Shown piece by piece: positions 23,359 to 36,000 of a DNA stretch of 64,000 nt. A program made the position numbers and the translations under genes. The stretch is from contig NC_061480.1 of the NCBI RefSeq assembly GCF_022581195.2, positions 2,232,001-2,296,000 on the forward strand, given 5' to 3'. The notes under the pieces are model-generated. The model saw nothing but the letters and a program-made list of their open reading frames with translations, was not told the DNA's origin and searched no databases. Positions within the stretch are counted from its first letter, which is position 1, and each line of letters opens with the position of its first letter. Origin of the DNA: Helicoverpa zea (Eukaryota > Arthropoda > Insecta > Lepidoptera > Noctuidae).

Positions 23359-23811
23359 TGGCTGGTTTACACAGTACGAGTTAGCGTGCGAGTCAGCCTG
23401 CCGAGTAGCTGCACTGCAATAACTCGCACTGTTTGGACGTCACTTACGAGTAACTCGCAAGTGCGAGTTGGACAGTAGCCCGCATCCGAGTTACTTCAAC
23501 ATTTTTTGACTTCAATCGCCTGCTCGCCTGGCAGCAACTCGCACATGACAGCGACTCGTGCGTCGCTCGCATCGTTTGGACGCGTTCGGCAGTAGCTCGC
23601 CAGTGCCAGCAGGGCAGTTGTGAGTGAAACCCTTGTTTTTTTGTGTACTAAATCGAGTTCGAAATGGCTGCGGATAGATGAAGAAGACTCTGACAATAAT
23701 AACTAGGTGTCGTGTAGACAGCAAAGGCAACCCGAGCTACTGGCGTATGAGTAGACAAACCGAGTAGCTGTCTACTGGCCAGGTAGCAGCTCGCACTGTG
23801 TAAACGAGCCA
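23359..23811. mobile_element. Harbinger-like MITE
   Basis: 453 bp, ends TGGCTGGTTTACACAGT and ACTGTGTAAACGAGCCA, flanked by TTA at 23356-23358 and 23812-23814. The empty copy at 27485-27870 reads GAGAATTAGAACACC at the same point, with one TTA. Interior is rich in GAGTTACTCGC-type repeats. Confidence 0.85.
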
Positions 23812-24493
23812 TTAGAACACCATATAAAAGTCAGTCATTGCAAACAACTGAAATTCTCCCTTGAAAACTGACAGCTGTCAACTGATCAAAACATTCGATA
23901 CTCCTAACTTTATCTCTGCTTTACACATGATGTTGTAAATTATGAAAACGAAAAATGACTCCTGTGGCTAAACCACTGAATGGATTAGGTTTATTTTTTT
24001 ACAATTCGCCATAGAATATCATAAAGTATATGCGATAGGATTTAATGTGATTAGGTACGACCCACCCGATATAAATACATAGTTAGGAATTGACTATTGT
24101 CTTTGACATTTTAAATTAATTATCTTCCGAATACTGAAACGCTACTCAATTTTGAAGACTGCTCAAAAGTTCATTAACGTTTGAGTATTTTTAGGTATAT
24201 GAATTATTTCTTCGAAAAAAATAAGTAGGTATCTCTTTAATTGGTATGAAAAAAATTGCCATATACCCAGAAAAAATTAAGACAAGGATTGCCATTGAAA
24301 AAAAAAATCTAATATAATCGAATATACTGTAATTTATGTCTCGAACTTACGCATACAAACACAATGTGTAGTTATGTCCATTTATAACACACACAAGTAT
24401 GTTTCACCCGCTATCGTGAGAAAACACTATACTTATGATGAGCATCAACTAGTAGGTAAAATATATATTATACAGAAAGACCCAAAAGAGTCT

Positions 24494-24680
24494 AATGCCC
24501 GTTATCACCAACAATCTCTTAACGTTTCCCTAACTAAGTGTCACTTAGAATAAGTGTTCCCCAATAATAAAGGTTATAAGGGACACTTAAACGTTGGTTA
24601 AAACGAAATTCGTATTAAGTGTTCCCTAAATGCTCTTAGGGAATCCTTAAATCTGGGTATTTGTTGGTGAAAATGGGCAT
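24494..24680. mobile_element. MITE, 187 bp
   Basis: Ends AATGCCCGTTATCACCAACA and TTGTTGGTGAAAATGGGCAT are inverted; the body has CCCTAACTAAGTGTCACTTAG. A second copy is at 59730-59878. Confidence 0.7.
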
Positions 24681-26869
24681 AGCTAGTTAAAATCTAACCC
24701 TTTAGTTAAATGTAGTAGTTAAACACCCGCCATACTAGAAATAATGAATTCATAAATAAATAATTGCAAAAATAACAAAAAAAGTTTGGTTTTTTTACAA
24801 AAAAAAATGTAATAAAAATATTATTTTATGTGTTTGTAAATAGGTTGTGTATGTAAAAGTAAATAAATTTTAAAATAATGATGATATTGATAAATGGCTG
24901 GTCCCATATTCATGTAATTTTAAAATATTTCATAAATGATGTAAATTTTGTAAATACTGCAAATGATTTAGTTAGTTTATTATAAATTAAACTTTTTATA
25001 ACGAAAATTAGATAGGGTATCAAAAATTTTTGGAAAAAAATACCAAAAAAAATTATAATTGAAAATGTAAAAAAATTAGCTTATTGTAGCTATGATTGGG
25101 GTGAAAGGGAAAATTTTCGACTGTGTTAATTTTTTACCAGCCAAGTCGTGGTGGCCTAGTAGGTAAAGAACCAACCTCTCAAGTATGAGTGTGGGTTTCG
25201 ATTCCAGGACAAGGCAAGTACCAATGCAATTTTTCTAAGTTTGTATGTACTTTCTAAGTAAAACTGTCTCGCTGTCATTTGAACATCTTCGGCAGTCGTT
25301 ACGGGTAGTCTGAAGCCAGTAAGTCTGACAACCAGTCTTACCAAAGGGTATTGGGTTGCCCGGGTAACTGGATTGAGCAGATCAGATAGGCAGTCGCTCC
25401 TTGTGGCACACTGGTACTCAGCTGCTTACGGTTAGACAGGAAGCCGATCCCAATATAGTTGATAAAAGGCTAGGCAGATGAGAGAGGATGATGAAATTCT
25501 AAAAGTACCATAGCCGGAAATTTGCCCTTTCCCAGAATCACTCTAGGTTTGACATAAATTATAACTATAATACTTATCCTGGGTTAAAAGTTGCGAAATA
25601 ATTTATAATTTTATATATTTAACTCATTTGTAGTGACTATAACACCTCTTTTTGTGATAATGTTAAGTGCCTTTTATGTGTTTTTTTTTTAATGTTAGTA
25701 GTTTTTAGAATAATGCTCAGCTTAAAAACTGCCTTTTTGAGACCAAGTCCCATTGACGGTAGAGCAAGGTATTTTTAATTTTTAGGCAAAGAATTTATTA
25801 ATATGGTAATAAAGTTGTTGGCCTGAAATTTCGACTTTATTTCCATATTATTAAGTTATCTTTTTCTTTGGTAAAAATGACTTTCTTTACCATCAGTGGG
25901 CACCAGGTCTTATCTCATTTCGTTGTGTCATTTCTCTACTAGGGCCGAGTTTCAAATCGCTCGATAACTTCTATCTGTAGGATATGTTTGACGTTTTATC
26001 AGCGTTTGAAAATATGTCAAACCGCCATATTTATTCCTCAGATAGAAGTTAACTGATGATTGTATCGGCCCAAAATTATTAAGTTAATATATTTTTGTAT
26101 TTATGATAGTGTTAAATACTCTGAAATATTTGTGTTTTTTTTTAAGTAACTATAACGACCTAAATTTAATGTGTTTTTTTTAACATTATTTTTAATTTTT
26201 CTAAGGCGTTGTGCCAAACTTTATTTTTTGTAGTAATTTAGTAATTTTTTGTTGTTTACTGTCTTTCTTAAAGATTGTTGAAAAGCAGGATGAAGTTTAT
26301 CCATAGATTGAAAATGACAGTTCGTATTCAGTCAATGTCGTATGCTCAACTGACTGAGATTTTGACCCAAATTTTTAGTTTCACTGACTGTCAACCGCCG
26401 AATGTGAGCGGACATTACGCAGATTGTTGTATTTCCAACATATTCACATTTTCGTTAACATCTGACCGACGATACGTTATGCATAGACGCTGACATTCGG
26501 CGGCAGTTTGGTTTGAACGCAGCCTTGTATCAAATCAAAGAAAATAGATCAACCGGTAAATTGTGACAAATAAGAAATAGCTTACCTTATCGAAAGAAAA
26601 TAATCATTCGAACATGTTTGTTTACTCAAATCGAGCCGGATGATCAAAATATCAATATGTATTTACTCAAATTTATCTAGTTTTGCAAATACGGAATTTG
26701 CAAATCTAGAATATGGTCTTTTTTACATTATAAATTGCCTAAGTAGCGCCTTATAGTGTAAAATTCTTTACTCTATTTGGATAGATATTTAACTAAAACT
26801 ATTTGGTTAGGCGTTTTTTTAAAAAGTCACTTTGAATATAAAATGCATAATAAAATCGTAAATATAATC
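24681..26869. other. AT-rich intergenic stretch
   Basis: Besides the SINE at 25145-25490 this is AT-rich sequence with poly(A)/poly(T) runs and no coding segment I can support. A short palindromic pair (CGATAACTTCTATCTGTAGG near 25960 and CAGATAGAAGTTAACTG near 26039) suggests a small degraded MITE. Confidence 0.5.
25145..25490 (+). mobile_element. tRNA-derived SINE A, older copy
   Basis: The head (AAGTCGTGGTGGCCTAGTAG) and the tail (GAAGCCGATCCCAATATAG) are both present with many substitutions and a small internal deletion. Confidence 0.7.
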
Positions 26870-27062
26870 AATACTAGCCGTTTTCCCGCGTCCCGTGGTA
26901 ACTACTGCCCGTACCGGGATAAAATATAGCCTATGTTACTCGGGAAGAGTGTAGCTTTCGAATGGTGAAAGAATTTTTAAAAACTGTCCAGTAGTTTTTG
27001 AGCCTATTCATTACAACCAAACAAACTAACAAAGTTTTCCTCTTTATAATATTAGTATAGAT
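26870..27062 (+). repeat. RTE-like LINE 3' end, well preserved
   Basis: TACTAGCCGTTTTCCCGCGTC, GGGATAAAATATAGCCTATG, GAATGGTGAAAGAATTTTT and a terminal TTATAATATTAGTATAGAT, the longest copy of this block here. Confidence 0.6.
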
Positions 27063-27484
27063 AACCATTTTTTAAAAAACAGTATGTGATTTTTCCAACA
27101 TGTATTTGGGTAAAAATTTCTATCAAGATTATCTACCGTTAGTAACATACCTACCCAAATGGAGTATAGTTCACTAAATCATTCGAAAAACGCTAAATTA
27201 AAATGTCGACTGAATAATGTAGATAAAATCTATGCGATAAAAGGGATGTAAAGTGACGTGACATCTGTCAAAAGTAATGTTTCAATTGACCCTTGTATTA
27301 TTTGACCCTTTATTCTTTTGTGAAATCTGGACTTCTATATACTTGTATAGCAATAATTTAGTGCTTTATATATACGTGTTATTTTATAGTTAATTATTAA
27401 CCGTTTTCAATATTCTATCTATCTGTTATTTTGGTTACTGGAGATAGGAGTTTCACATTACTTGTATGGGGATAATGTAAAAAT

Positions 27485-27870
27485 TATATCGAGTGTGTCG
27501 TACCTATTCATATTAAATTAAATGCGTTAATATACTGGTTATTATATGTCGATTATCACAATTATTTTTTCAAACAAAGTATGATAAAAATAGTATATAT
27601 GTAGATAAAAGTAGGATAAAAATGTGCGAGAATTAGAACACCATATAAGAGTCAGTCATTACAAACAACGGAAATTCACCCTTGAAAACTGACAGCTGTC
27701 AACTGATCAAAACATTCGATACTCCTAACTTTATCTCTGCTTTTTGTGAAAATGTCTCCTGTGGCTAAACCGCTGAATGGATTAGGTTATTTTTTTACAA
27801 TTCGCCATAAAATATCATAAAGTATATGTGATAGGATTTAATGTGATCAGGTACGACACACCCGATATAT
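27485..27870. mobile_element. MITE, uninterrupted copy
   Basis: 386 bp with ends TATATCGAGTGTGTCGTACC and GGTACGACACACCCGATATA. It serves as the empty-site reference for 22915-24074. Confidence 0.8.
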
Positions 27871-28390
27871 CTAGTATGCAAATCAATAAATAGGTAGAAT
27901 ATTGAGAATGGTTTTAAGTTTTGTATCGAAATGTTATTTATTAATCTAATTAGAATTTGTTACGCTATTGTGTTCAATGTAAATATAAATAAATATTGTA
28001 AATATAATGTACGGACGTGCCAATTTTTTGTTTTATTTCAATACTTGTAAAGCACTGGTACTCAGCTGCATCCGGTTAGACTGGAAGCCGACCCCAACAT
28101 AGTTGGGAAAAAGGCTCGGAGGATGATGACAAATTTATTCACTACTCGCTGTTGATCAAGGTTCTATCTGGATCCCGAGGACTTCCCGTAATCGGGTAAT
28201 AAGTAATCTGTCATTTCTAAAAATGAAATTTTCGACTTCCAAAAAATTTCAAAAAAAAAAAGGAAAAATATATCACGCTTGATGTCGGTGTATCCAGTGT
28301 TTTTTCAGTTTATTTTAACCTCATCAAAATCTTTTAAGCCTAAAGCCAGATGATCGCTGGAAAACGTAGGTATGTATGTACACAATACAG

Positions 28391-28784
28391 GGGCCCGATT
28401 CTCTTAATTTTACTTAAGCTACATACAATTTACGTTCGACTCGATTCGACTGAGATCCGATCCCGACTCGATTACGATTGAAGTGTATGTGGCATTCCGC
28501 TATTTTTTCTTTGAAATAAACGTTTTTATCCTTTTCTGTCATTCAATAAGGAATCATTTTGTATGCAAATGATTTACGATTGCAAAATGATTGTACAGCA
28601 AACTGCCGTATAGACCAAAATCACCAAAATAGCAGACCAATCGCACACCAATCAAAAGTCAATCGAATACGATTGGTCTTTTATTCGTAGCAGAATGCCC
28701 GATATGGTTAAAACTGCTATTGCGATCATATTGCGATTCGATTTCTATTCGATTTTGACATTATTAACTTAGGAGAATCGGGCC
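28391..28784. mobile_element. MITE with CAG target duplication, intact
   Basis: Starts GGGCCCGATTCTCTTAA and ends TTAGGAGAATCGGGCCC, flanked by CAG on both sides. About 394 bp. Further copies: 59967-60990 and 51522-56780, both interrupted. Confidence 0.8.
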
Positions 28785-28954
28785 CCAGGTCGAATAGGGA
28801 ATCAATTCTTTTGAAGTCAGTTAAAAAAAACAACTTAGGTACGTTTTGTATAGACACTTAAATACGGCTAGACCCACTCTCTACAGTCTAGACAAAATCG
28901 CGAGACAACAAAACAAAAGCTATTTTTAGTAAAAATTAAATATTGTAATCGATA

Positions 28955-29310
28955 ACCAACCTCAAGTACGAGGGCGCGGGTTCGATCCCAGGTCAGGCAA
29001 GTACCAATGCAACTTTTCTAAGTTTGTATGTACTTCCTAAGTATATCTTAGACACCATTGGCTGTGTTTCGGATGGCACGTTAAACTGTAGGTCCCGGCT
29101 GTCATTGAACATCCTTGGCAGTCGTTACGGGTAGTCAGAAGCCCGTAAGTCTGACACCAGTCTAACCAAGGGGTATCGGGTTGCCCGGGATACTGGGTTG
29201 AGGAGGTCAGATAGGCAGTCGCTTCTTGTAAAGCACTGGTACTCAGCTGAATCCGGTTAGACTGGAAGCCGACCCCAACATGATTGGGAAAAGGCTCGGA
29301 GGATGATGAA
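28955..29310 (+). mobile_element. tRNA-derived SINE A, near full length
   Basis: It starts within the tRNA-like head (CTCAAGTACGAGGGCGCGG, B box GGTTCGATCCC) and runs to GGCTCGGAGGATGATG. It is very close to the copy at 475-857, which suggests recent activity. Confidence 0.8.
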
Positions 29311-29572
29311 TCGATAACTGGAGTTTCAAGTAAGAAATTGATAATTGTACGTATTACCACAGATTACCATAATAGTTAACTAAAAATATTTCCTAACGCT
29401 TCTTCAGTTTGACTAGCTTGATGATTAATAAGAATGACCTATAACATTGTTATATGCATAGATTTAGGATAATTCAGTCGCTCCTTGATAAGGAGCGACT
29501 AGGTAATCGGCTGCATCCGGTTAGACTGGAAGCCGACCCCAACATAGTAAGGAAAAGGCTCGAGAGATGATT

Positions 29573-30412
29573 ATGCATAGATTTAGGATTCCATTAAGTT
29601 ACATTTTATCTTTTATTGGAATATCAAATGATTACATAGTAGGGTAATATGATATATGGAAAGGCGAGACGAGAATATTCTTAGCTTCACAAAATAATCT
29701 AACCACGGAGCAAGGAAAGATGAGCGGTGATGCCATACCACCATAATGCTGGTAGATCAGGCGTCTTCTAGCTCAAATTCGTACGATGGGCTTGATCAAA
29801 ACGATCAGTTACGAGTGAACTAACGAGGCGTTTGGGTTCTTTGAGACATCTGTCAACGATTTTTGGTATTACAAAACATGGTCCGGGTTGAAAAAAGCCG
29901 TAGGTACAGCTTGGCAAAAAAGAGTCTGACGCAGTGACAGTTGGAACTAAAAATCAAAATCAAATAAAAATTGTTAACATCGTTAATACTGGACATTGAA
30001 GTGTCCAAGGGACATCGCCTACTTAGGATTGAATATCTTCAAAAATAACAAATATCAAAATCTGTGAGTCGTAGTACTCCGGGTTGCCACAGGTGCGATA
30101 GCGCTGACCTCATTTATTCCACACTCTTTTTTGCCAAGCTGTAGGTACCTATAAGGGCGAAAATAGTAACGTTCCTCGTCACCCGCTCACCCGCATGTTG
30201 TCGCGCTACTTTCTTAGGCAATTTTCCGTTATGGCACCTCCGCTAGTCATTTTGTTTTTCATGACACTAACCATTTCAGACTAAAAATAAAATAAAAAAA
30301 AAACATTTTTAGAAAACAACATAGGTCAAATTCTTTATACTTAGCTACCTATTAGTCTACTACCTACTATTCGGTAAGTATGTAAAATGGGCACTCACGT
30401 TTTGTTTCTTTA
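29573..30412. other. Intergenic, nothing identified
   Basis: Mostly unique-looking AT-rich sequence between SINE and hairpin repeats. AGCTTGGCAAAAAAGAGT at about 29909 and ACTCTTTTTTGCCAAGCTGT at about 30122 form a complementary pair and may bound a small MITE. Confidence 0.4.
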
Positions 30413-30413
30413 T

Positions 30414-30912
30414 AAAATTATAAATTTAAAAAACCCCCGACCCAAAAAAAGCACTCAATTATTATGACAAAAGGCTAAAAACGCTAAACCCTATAAAAAG
30501 CAAAAAATAACTTTTAACACTACGTAAGTACCAACTAAAGCATGTCAGACTAAACTAAATTTTGTCGTGTCGGGGGACCGCTCTAATTTATTAGCCTAAC
30601 GTTAGAAGTAATTATATACTACTACATTACATATACTTCTTATAACTTTTTATATAATTTTGTTTAGATACGTGATTTTTTTTATACGAATGTTGTAATT
30701 AGGTAGGTATCATTTGATTTATGTAAGTATTTTAAAGGTAAAAAGCGGTCCCCCGACACGTCAAAATTTAGTTTAGTCTGACATGCTTTAGTTGGTACTT
30801 ACGTAGTGTTAAAAGTTATTTTTTGCTTTTTATAGGGTTTAGCGTTTTTAGCCTTTTGTCATAATAATTGAGTGGTTTTTTTGGGTCGGGCGTTTTTTAA
30901 ATTTATAATTTT
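30414..30912. mobile_element. Long hairpin MITE
   Basis: Arms of about 169 bp (30414-30582 and 30743-30912) are almost perfectly complementary, with AACCCCCGACCC/GGGTCGGGCG near the outside and GTCGGGGGACCGCT/AGCGGTCCCCCGAC at the inner ends. The loop is about 160 bp. There is no coding content. Confidence 0.8.
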
Positions 30913-31504
30913 ATTTTATTTCATGCTTTTTGAAGGAGCTCCTTAATTTTTCCTTCTTTCATTTAATTTATTTTTCATCCCACCATCTCGGAAAGAGTAG
31001 TTTTACCCTTTGATATCTGAGCGCAAAAGTCGTTTTTATCCTCTAGAGCGGCAAAGTGATTTGAATTTAGAACATCGTGTGCAATACTCCATTTGTGACA
31101 ATCTTGATAAGACTTTTCAAACAAATACATATTAAATAAATAAAATACTGCTTAAAATAATTATTCAATTAATTAAGTATTTTTTATTATTGATTTTACA
31201 CAGATTTTTAACGTCGTTTCATTTTTAAAGTGAGTTTTCAAATATGTTAACTTTAATAGGTACATCTTTTTAATTTGATACTCGTATGTGCGCGCCATTT
31301 TGTTTTTTTGCATTTAGTAATTTCCTCGATGAGGTGGGATGAAAAGTTACGTGTTGCACTCGAGTGCAAAGATTTTTCACCTTGTGCTCTTTTGATTCCC
31401 TCGCTATCGCTCAGGATTCTAATTATTGAAACACCTTCGCTTGCTCGGTCATCAAAATTGAGCTCGCGGTTAAAAAGCAACTTTGCACTCTTGTATAACA
31501 AATA

Positions 31505-32074
31505 ACTATTATTTTAAGATGGGGTCGCTATATGCGATCTCGGCCAAAAGAAGCTGTTTAACAATCCTCATGACAAACTGGCTCTGGGAGAATTGCACAG
31601 ATTGAGAAACAACAAAGATTAACCTTTGGTCATTCTAGATTTTCAGCAAAAATATAAATCGGTTTATCCGTTTCATTCCGGCATTCCAGGGTTTCATCCA
31701 CCACGTCCCATTTCCAGCATCAGGTTCTCGTCAATCAGAAACATGAAGAGAACTCGTCAAGACAAATTCAACGAGCCCAAACTCGATGGGTTTACTAAGA
31801 GGCAGTTCAGGGTTACGTCTCCTATCTTCATGTCCTAACAGCAGACCAGCTCAGTGGTTCTAGAAGACATTAGTATTTCAAATTTCAGATCCCACATATG
31901 CTTGCAAGTAAACTGAGCGTGTAACATTCCTATCACACCTAACAAACGAGCTGATGACCTTGAAGACCTGAACCGATTTCCACCAAACATAGCTAAGAAC
32001 ACTCCCGAATGACATTCCTTTCAAACAAAAAAAACCGCATTACAATCGGATCATCCGTTTGGGAGCTACGATGC

Positions 32075-32114
<40 letters not shown>

Positions 32115-32155
32115 TCAAACTTATAACACCCCGTCGTTTTTGCGTCGGGGGTTAA
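31505..32155 (+). repeat. CA-microsatellite-bearing interspersed repeat
   Basis: A block with ACCAAACATAGCTAAGAACAC and GGATCATCCGTTTGGGAGC runs into a (CA) tract at 32080-32108 and then CCCCGTCGTTTTTGCGTCGG. Microsatellite-associated dispersed repeats are known in Lepidoptera. A short frame at 31626-31838 within it is probably not a gene. Confidence 0.5.
32080..32108. repeat. (CA)n microsatellite
   Basis: About 14 pure CA units. Confidence 0.95.
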
Positions 32156-32792
32156 AAACTAGATGCAATGGCGTATTTACCTTATGTACGGGAAACCCCA
32201 AAATTCGCTCCCGGCTGCCGCTGTGGTTGTAGAGAAATTATATTTTATTTGTTCTATTATTTCAGGCTACTAGAGCCCATGGAAAATATATAAATAAATA
32301 ATTAACGTTATAAAATTTATTAGGTATGTAATACGTACAAAATAAAAGTAATTTTATATCAGATTTTTTTTGACTAAACTTTTTTTTTAATCAGAAATAT
32401 ACATTTTTTTATAAATCGTCCATAAATCCGAAAGGGTAATGAGCAATATGAACTCCTTACAACAACAAAAACCGCAAGTTTACCTAATAATATACATAAA
32501 ACCTTCTCCTAAATCTGACAAATACCATGCTGAAAGCCGCATCAAAATCAGTTCAGCCGAACATGAGATAATTTCGCATAAACACACAGGTCAAACTGAG
32601 AACCTCCTTTACTTTAAGTCGGTTACAAAAGTATCGGCATGACATTGACCCTTTTAAATACTAAATATACCTAAAAGCTTGAAACGAATTGCCAAAATCT
32701 CGCACCTTCAAATTACATAATGAAAACGGTTCCCTTTCTAATAAATAAACACTGAACAGCACAATAGGTCAGAGGTCATCACAATTCATGGC

Positions 32793-32828
32793 AAATATAC
32801 AACCTGTTACAACCTCCTTGCAGTCAGT
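32793..32828 (+). promoter_or_regulatory. Candidate core promoter of the cuticular protein gene
   Basis: AAATATAC at 32793-32800 sits about 30 bases before TCAGT at 32824-32828, the arthropod initiator consensus. Transcription from the initiator A would give a leader of about 200 nt before the ATG at 33024. The spacing is right for a TATA/Inr pair, but both motifs are short and the sequence is AT-rich, so this is a suggestion. Confidence 0.4.
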
Positions 32829-33023
32829 CGCGTTGCGAACGCCGCGCAATCAATTCCTGAACGAATTGATAACTGTCATTTATTCGCGGGAAAACGAGCG
32901 CGTGTTATTTTTTTTTTAATATTTTTTTTTTGTTAGAAACTTGTGATTTTTTGTAACGAAAAAGTTTTTATTCCTACTTAGTTTATTTTTGGATTTATTT
33001 TTTTATTTTGTAGAATTTTTAAA

Positions 33024-36000
33024 ATGAATTTCACAGCAACGTTATTAATGGTAAGTAATTTGTACTTAAATGCTAGGTTCGTTAATTTAAGATCTTATAA
33101 CAAAGTTATTGCCAAGATATAAGCTTAAGTACTTACTTAGTACTTACTTAACCCGTTGATAATTTAGTTGAATGGTTACAAAATTTTACGACTGCCTTGT
33201 AAATTCCTAACATTATTCAAACACGACCTACCAGTGTAGGTCTACGCACAAATGGTCAGCGAGTTCGATTCCCAGTTGACATCTAAAACACATATAAAAA
33301 ATATTTGTATTTGTAATATTAAAAACAATATTAATTTCTTCGAAAAAAAACTAAACTTAGGTGCTTCCTAGACGGTCAATATTATTGCACAATATTCGGT
33401 CTAGAGACCATCTTATAAATAAATAGGTGATAGTACCTAACAGGCGTAAAAAAATAAAATAGTCTGACGAATTGAGAACCTCCTCCTTCTTGGGCGGTTG
33501 GTTAAAAATGACACTTATCACTGTAGCCCGGTACCAAGGTACCTTAGTATAAAAAAAAATATTTAATTTAATTTTAGATGGTATAAGGTTCTCTATATTA
33601 GGATAGGTACCTATGTATCATAATAACGTAGGCCTATTTGAAATAAAAAAAATTGAGTTTGAACACTTAATAATGTATGAAAGTCTAAAATGTTATAGCT
33701 AAGTATACCTACCTATCCTGATAACTACCTAACTTCTCTAGACTAGAATAGAATTTAAAATGTTTTTTTTTATTCACAAACCATACGCTGCTTGCATACC
33801 TAAGTACCTAACTAATTTTACATTTATACCTAGGTACGTGACGAAATTACTAAAATTTGCGAAAACACACAAATGACTTCTAATATTAAACCGGCCAAGT
33901 GCAAGTCGGACTCGCGCCCGAAGGGTTCCGTGCCATTATTTATAAAATTTGCAAAAAATCACGTTTGTTGTATGGGAGCCCCCAAAATATTTATTTTATT
34001 TATTGTAGTTATAGCGGCAACAGAAATACATCACCTGTGAAAATTTCAACTCTCTAACTATCACGGTTCATGAGACACATCCTGGTGGACGGACGGACAG
34101 AGGAGCGAAAACAATAGGCTCCCGTTTTACCCTTTGGGTAGGAACCCTAATAAAGGGGAAAGACTGTTTGACATGAATAGGCTCTGATAGATACTTGACC
34201 GATTTAAAAAGTTATTTGCTGGGAAGCTACACTCTTTCCGAGTAACAGGCATATTAATCGGTACGGGCAGTAGTTCCCACGGGACGCTGATAAAACCACG
34301 GGAAGATGGCTAGTTATCAATAAAAATACAACTTAAGACAGACAGTCAAGAGTTTCCTAATCCTTCCAAAAATTGCGCCACAGACACTAAAAAATAAATT
34401 TCCTCTGCATTTATTTGAAGTTTATTAATGCATAAACCACACCTTACCTATGTGAAATATTTAACAAATGTTGAGTAAATATTAAGTCTTTTGACAGCGG
34501 TTTCACCCGCGTCCCCTGGGAACTACTGCCCGTACCGGGATAAAATATAGCCTATGTTACTCGGGAAGAGTATCGCTTTCCAACAGTGAAAGAATTTTTC
34601 ATATCGGTCCTGCAGTTTGGGTAAAAAAAAACAAGTGTTTCCTGTTTTATTATATTAGTTTAGAAGACTATGATAGATAGGCGTTGAAATTTAAGTCATT
34701 ATAGTTCGGCCATTCAGAGAATGCGTTCCTGACACGTCGCGATTGAACTGACGACGTAACTACATTCATTGATTATTGATATAATAATGTTGTTTTAATG
34801 CTCCTCAATTGTTAAAACGGTAAACAACCAGCAAAAATATTTTTATCGTAACTGCAACGCCATTGCAAAGTTACGTCGTCAGTTCAATCGCGACGTGTCA
34901 GGAACGCATTCTCTGAATGGCCGAACTATAGCGTGTCAGAGTATCAAAACTAATCGATTATTAATTTATTACTGGTTTAATAGACAAAAAATATAATTCA
35001 TCTTCAACTAATAAATGGTTAATACTAGTGATAACCCGCGGTTTTACTCGTCAATATGTTTTATCACTTCATTGTCCTCTCCACTGCCTCGTGACTCTTG
35101 CGACGGCCTCGTTGACCTAGCTGTCCCAAGCGCGGCTGCTGAGCACGAGGTTTTGGATTCCCGGGTCGGGCCGAAATCGCTTTGTGGGTTTTAGAAGACT
35201 TTCATAAAGCAGCCCGAAGTCTGAAAGTAATACATCCCCGTGCCTAGGAAGATACCTAAGTGTCGCCGGCGTCCCCGATGCTACTCAGTAGCAGTCGTTG
35301 TAACAATTCCACGTCAGAGGCCGTCAGGCGGACACCACCTGACTTGCTAGGTGATTAAAATCTGCAGCTCACTCGATAAGAAGAATGTCGACGATGCAGT
35401 CACAAAAGTTTAACAATCTGTGTGTATCACATATGACTTCTGGGACAGGGAAATTATTAAGTACAAAACGCTCGTTGGCTAAGTAACAGCCGTAGTCCAT
35501 CGATCATGGATCATCTTTGGCAGTAGTGAGACTCCAAAGTTTGGCAGCCAGTCTTACCAAGGTGTTGCCCGGGTTACTGGGTTGAGGAGGTCGGATATGT
35601 AGTCGCTCCATGTATGTAAAACACTGGTACTCAGCTGCCGGTTAGACTGGAAGCCGACCCCATCGTAGTTGGGCAAGCTAGGCAGATGATAGTTTCGAAG
35701 ATTCTAAAGCATGGCTCATTTTCGAGTTAAAGATTAACAAACACACTTGTTTAAAATGTATAGTAGGCTTGTGTAAATCATTAATATTTTATATCAGAGG
35801 CGCGTCTCATACATAAATATATAAGTATTGATTGATGAATAAATAAGTACTTTATATGACAATGGCCGTTTTGACATTGTAAAACTATAATGATGATGTC
35901 CTCCTAACCGATTGTCGGTCACGGCGGCTGTTCTCATGCAAGGAGATCAGTCAGCTGCGCAAGACATTATAGTGCACAAGCATTTGCTTGGACACAGGTG

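Larger units (their letters stand above)
22915..24074. mobile_element. MITE with two nested insertions
   Basis: Ends TATATCGGGTGTGTCGTAC and GGTACGACCCACCCGATATA. It is the same family as 27485-27870 but about 775 bp longer because of inserts at 22951-23270 and 23359-23811. Both copies share CTGACAGCTGTCAACTGATC near the right end. Confidence 0.8.

Noticed and set aside
31253..31505. Overlapping open frames on both strands (82 and 76 codons)
   Set aside because: They mirror each other, lack splice or start context and have no domain; chance or repeat-derived.
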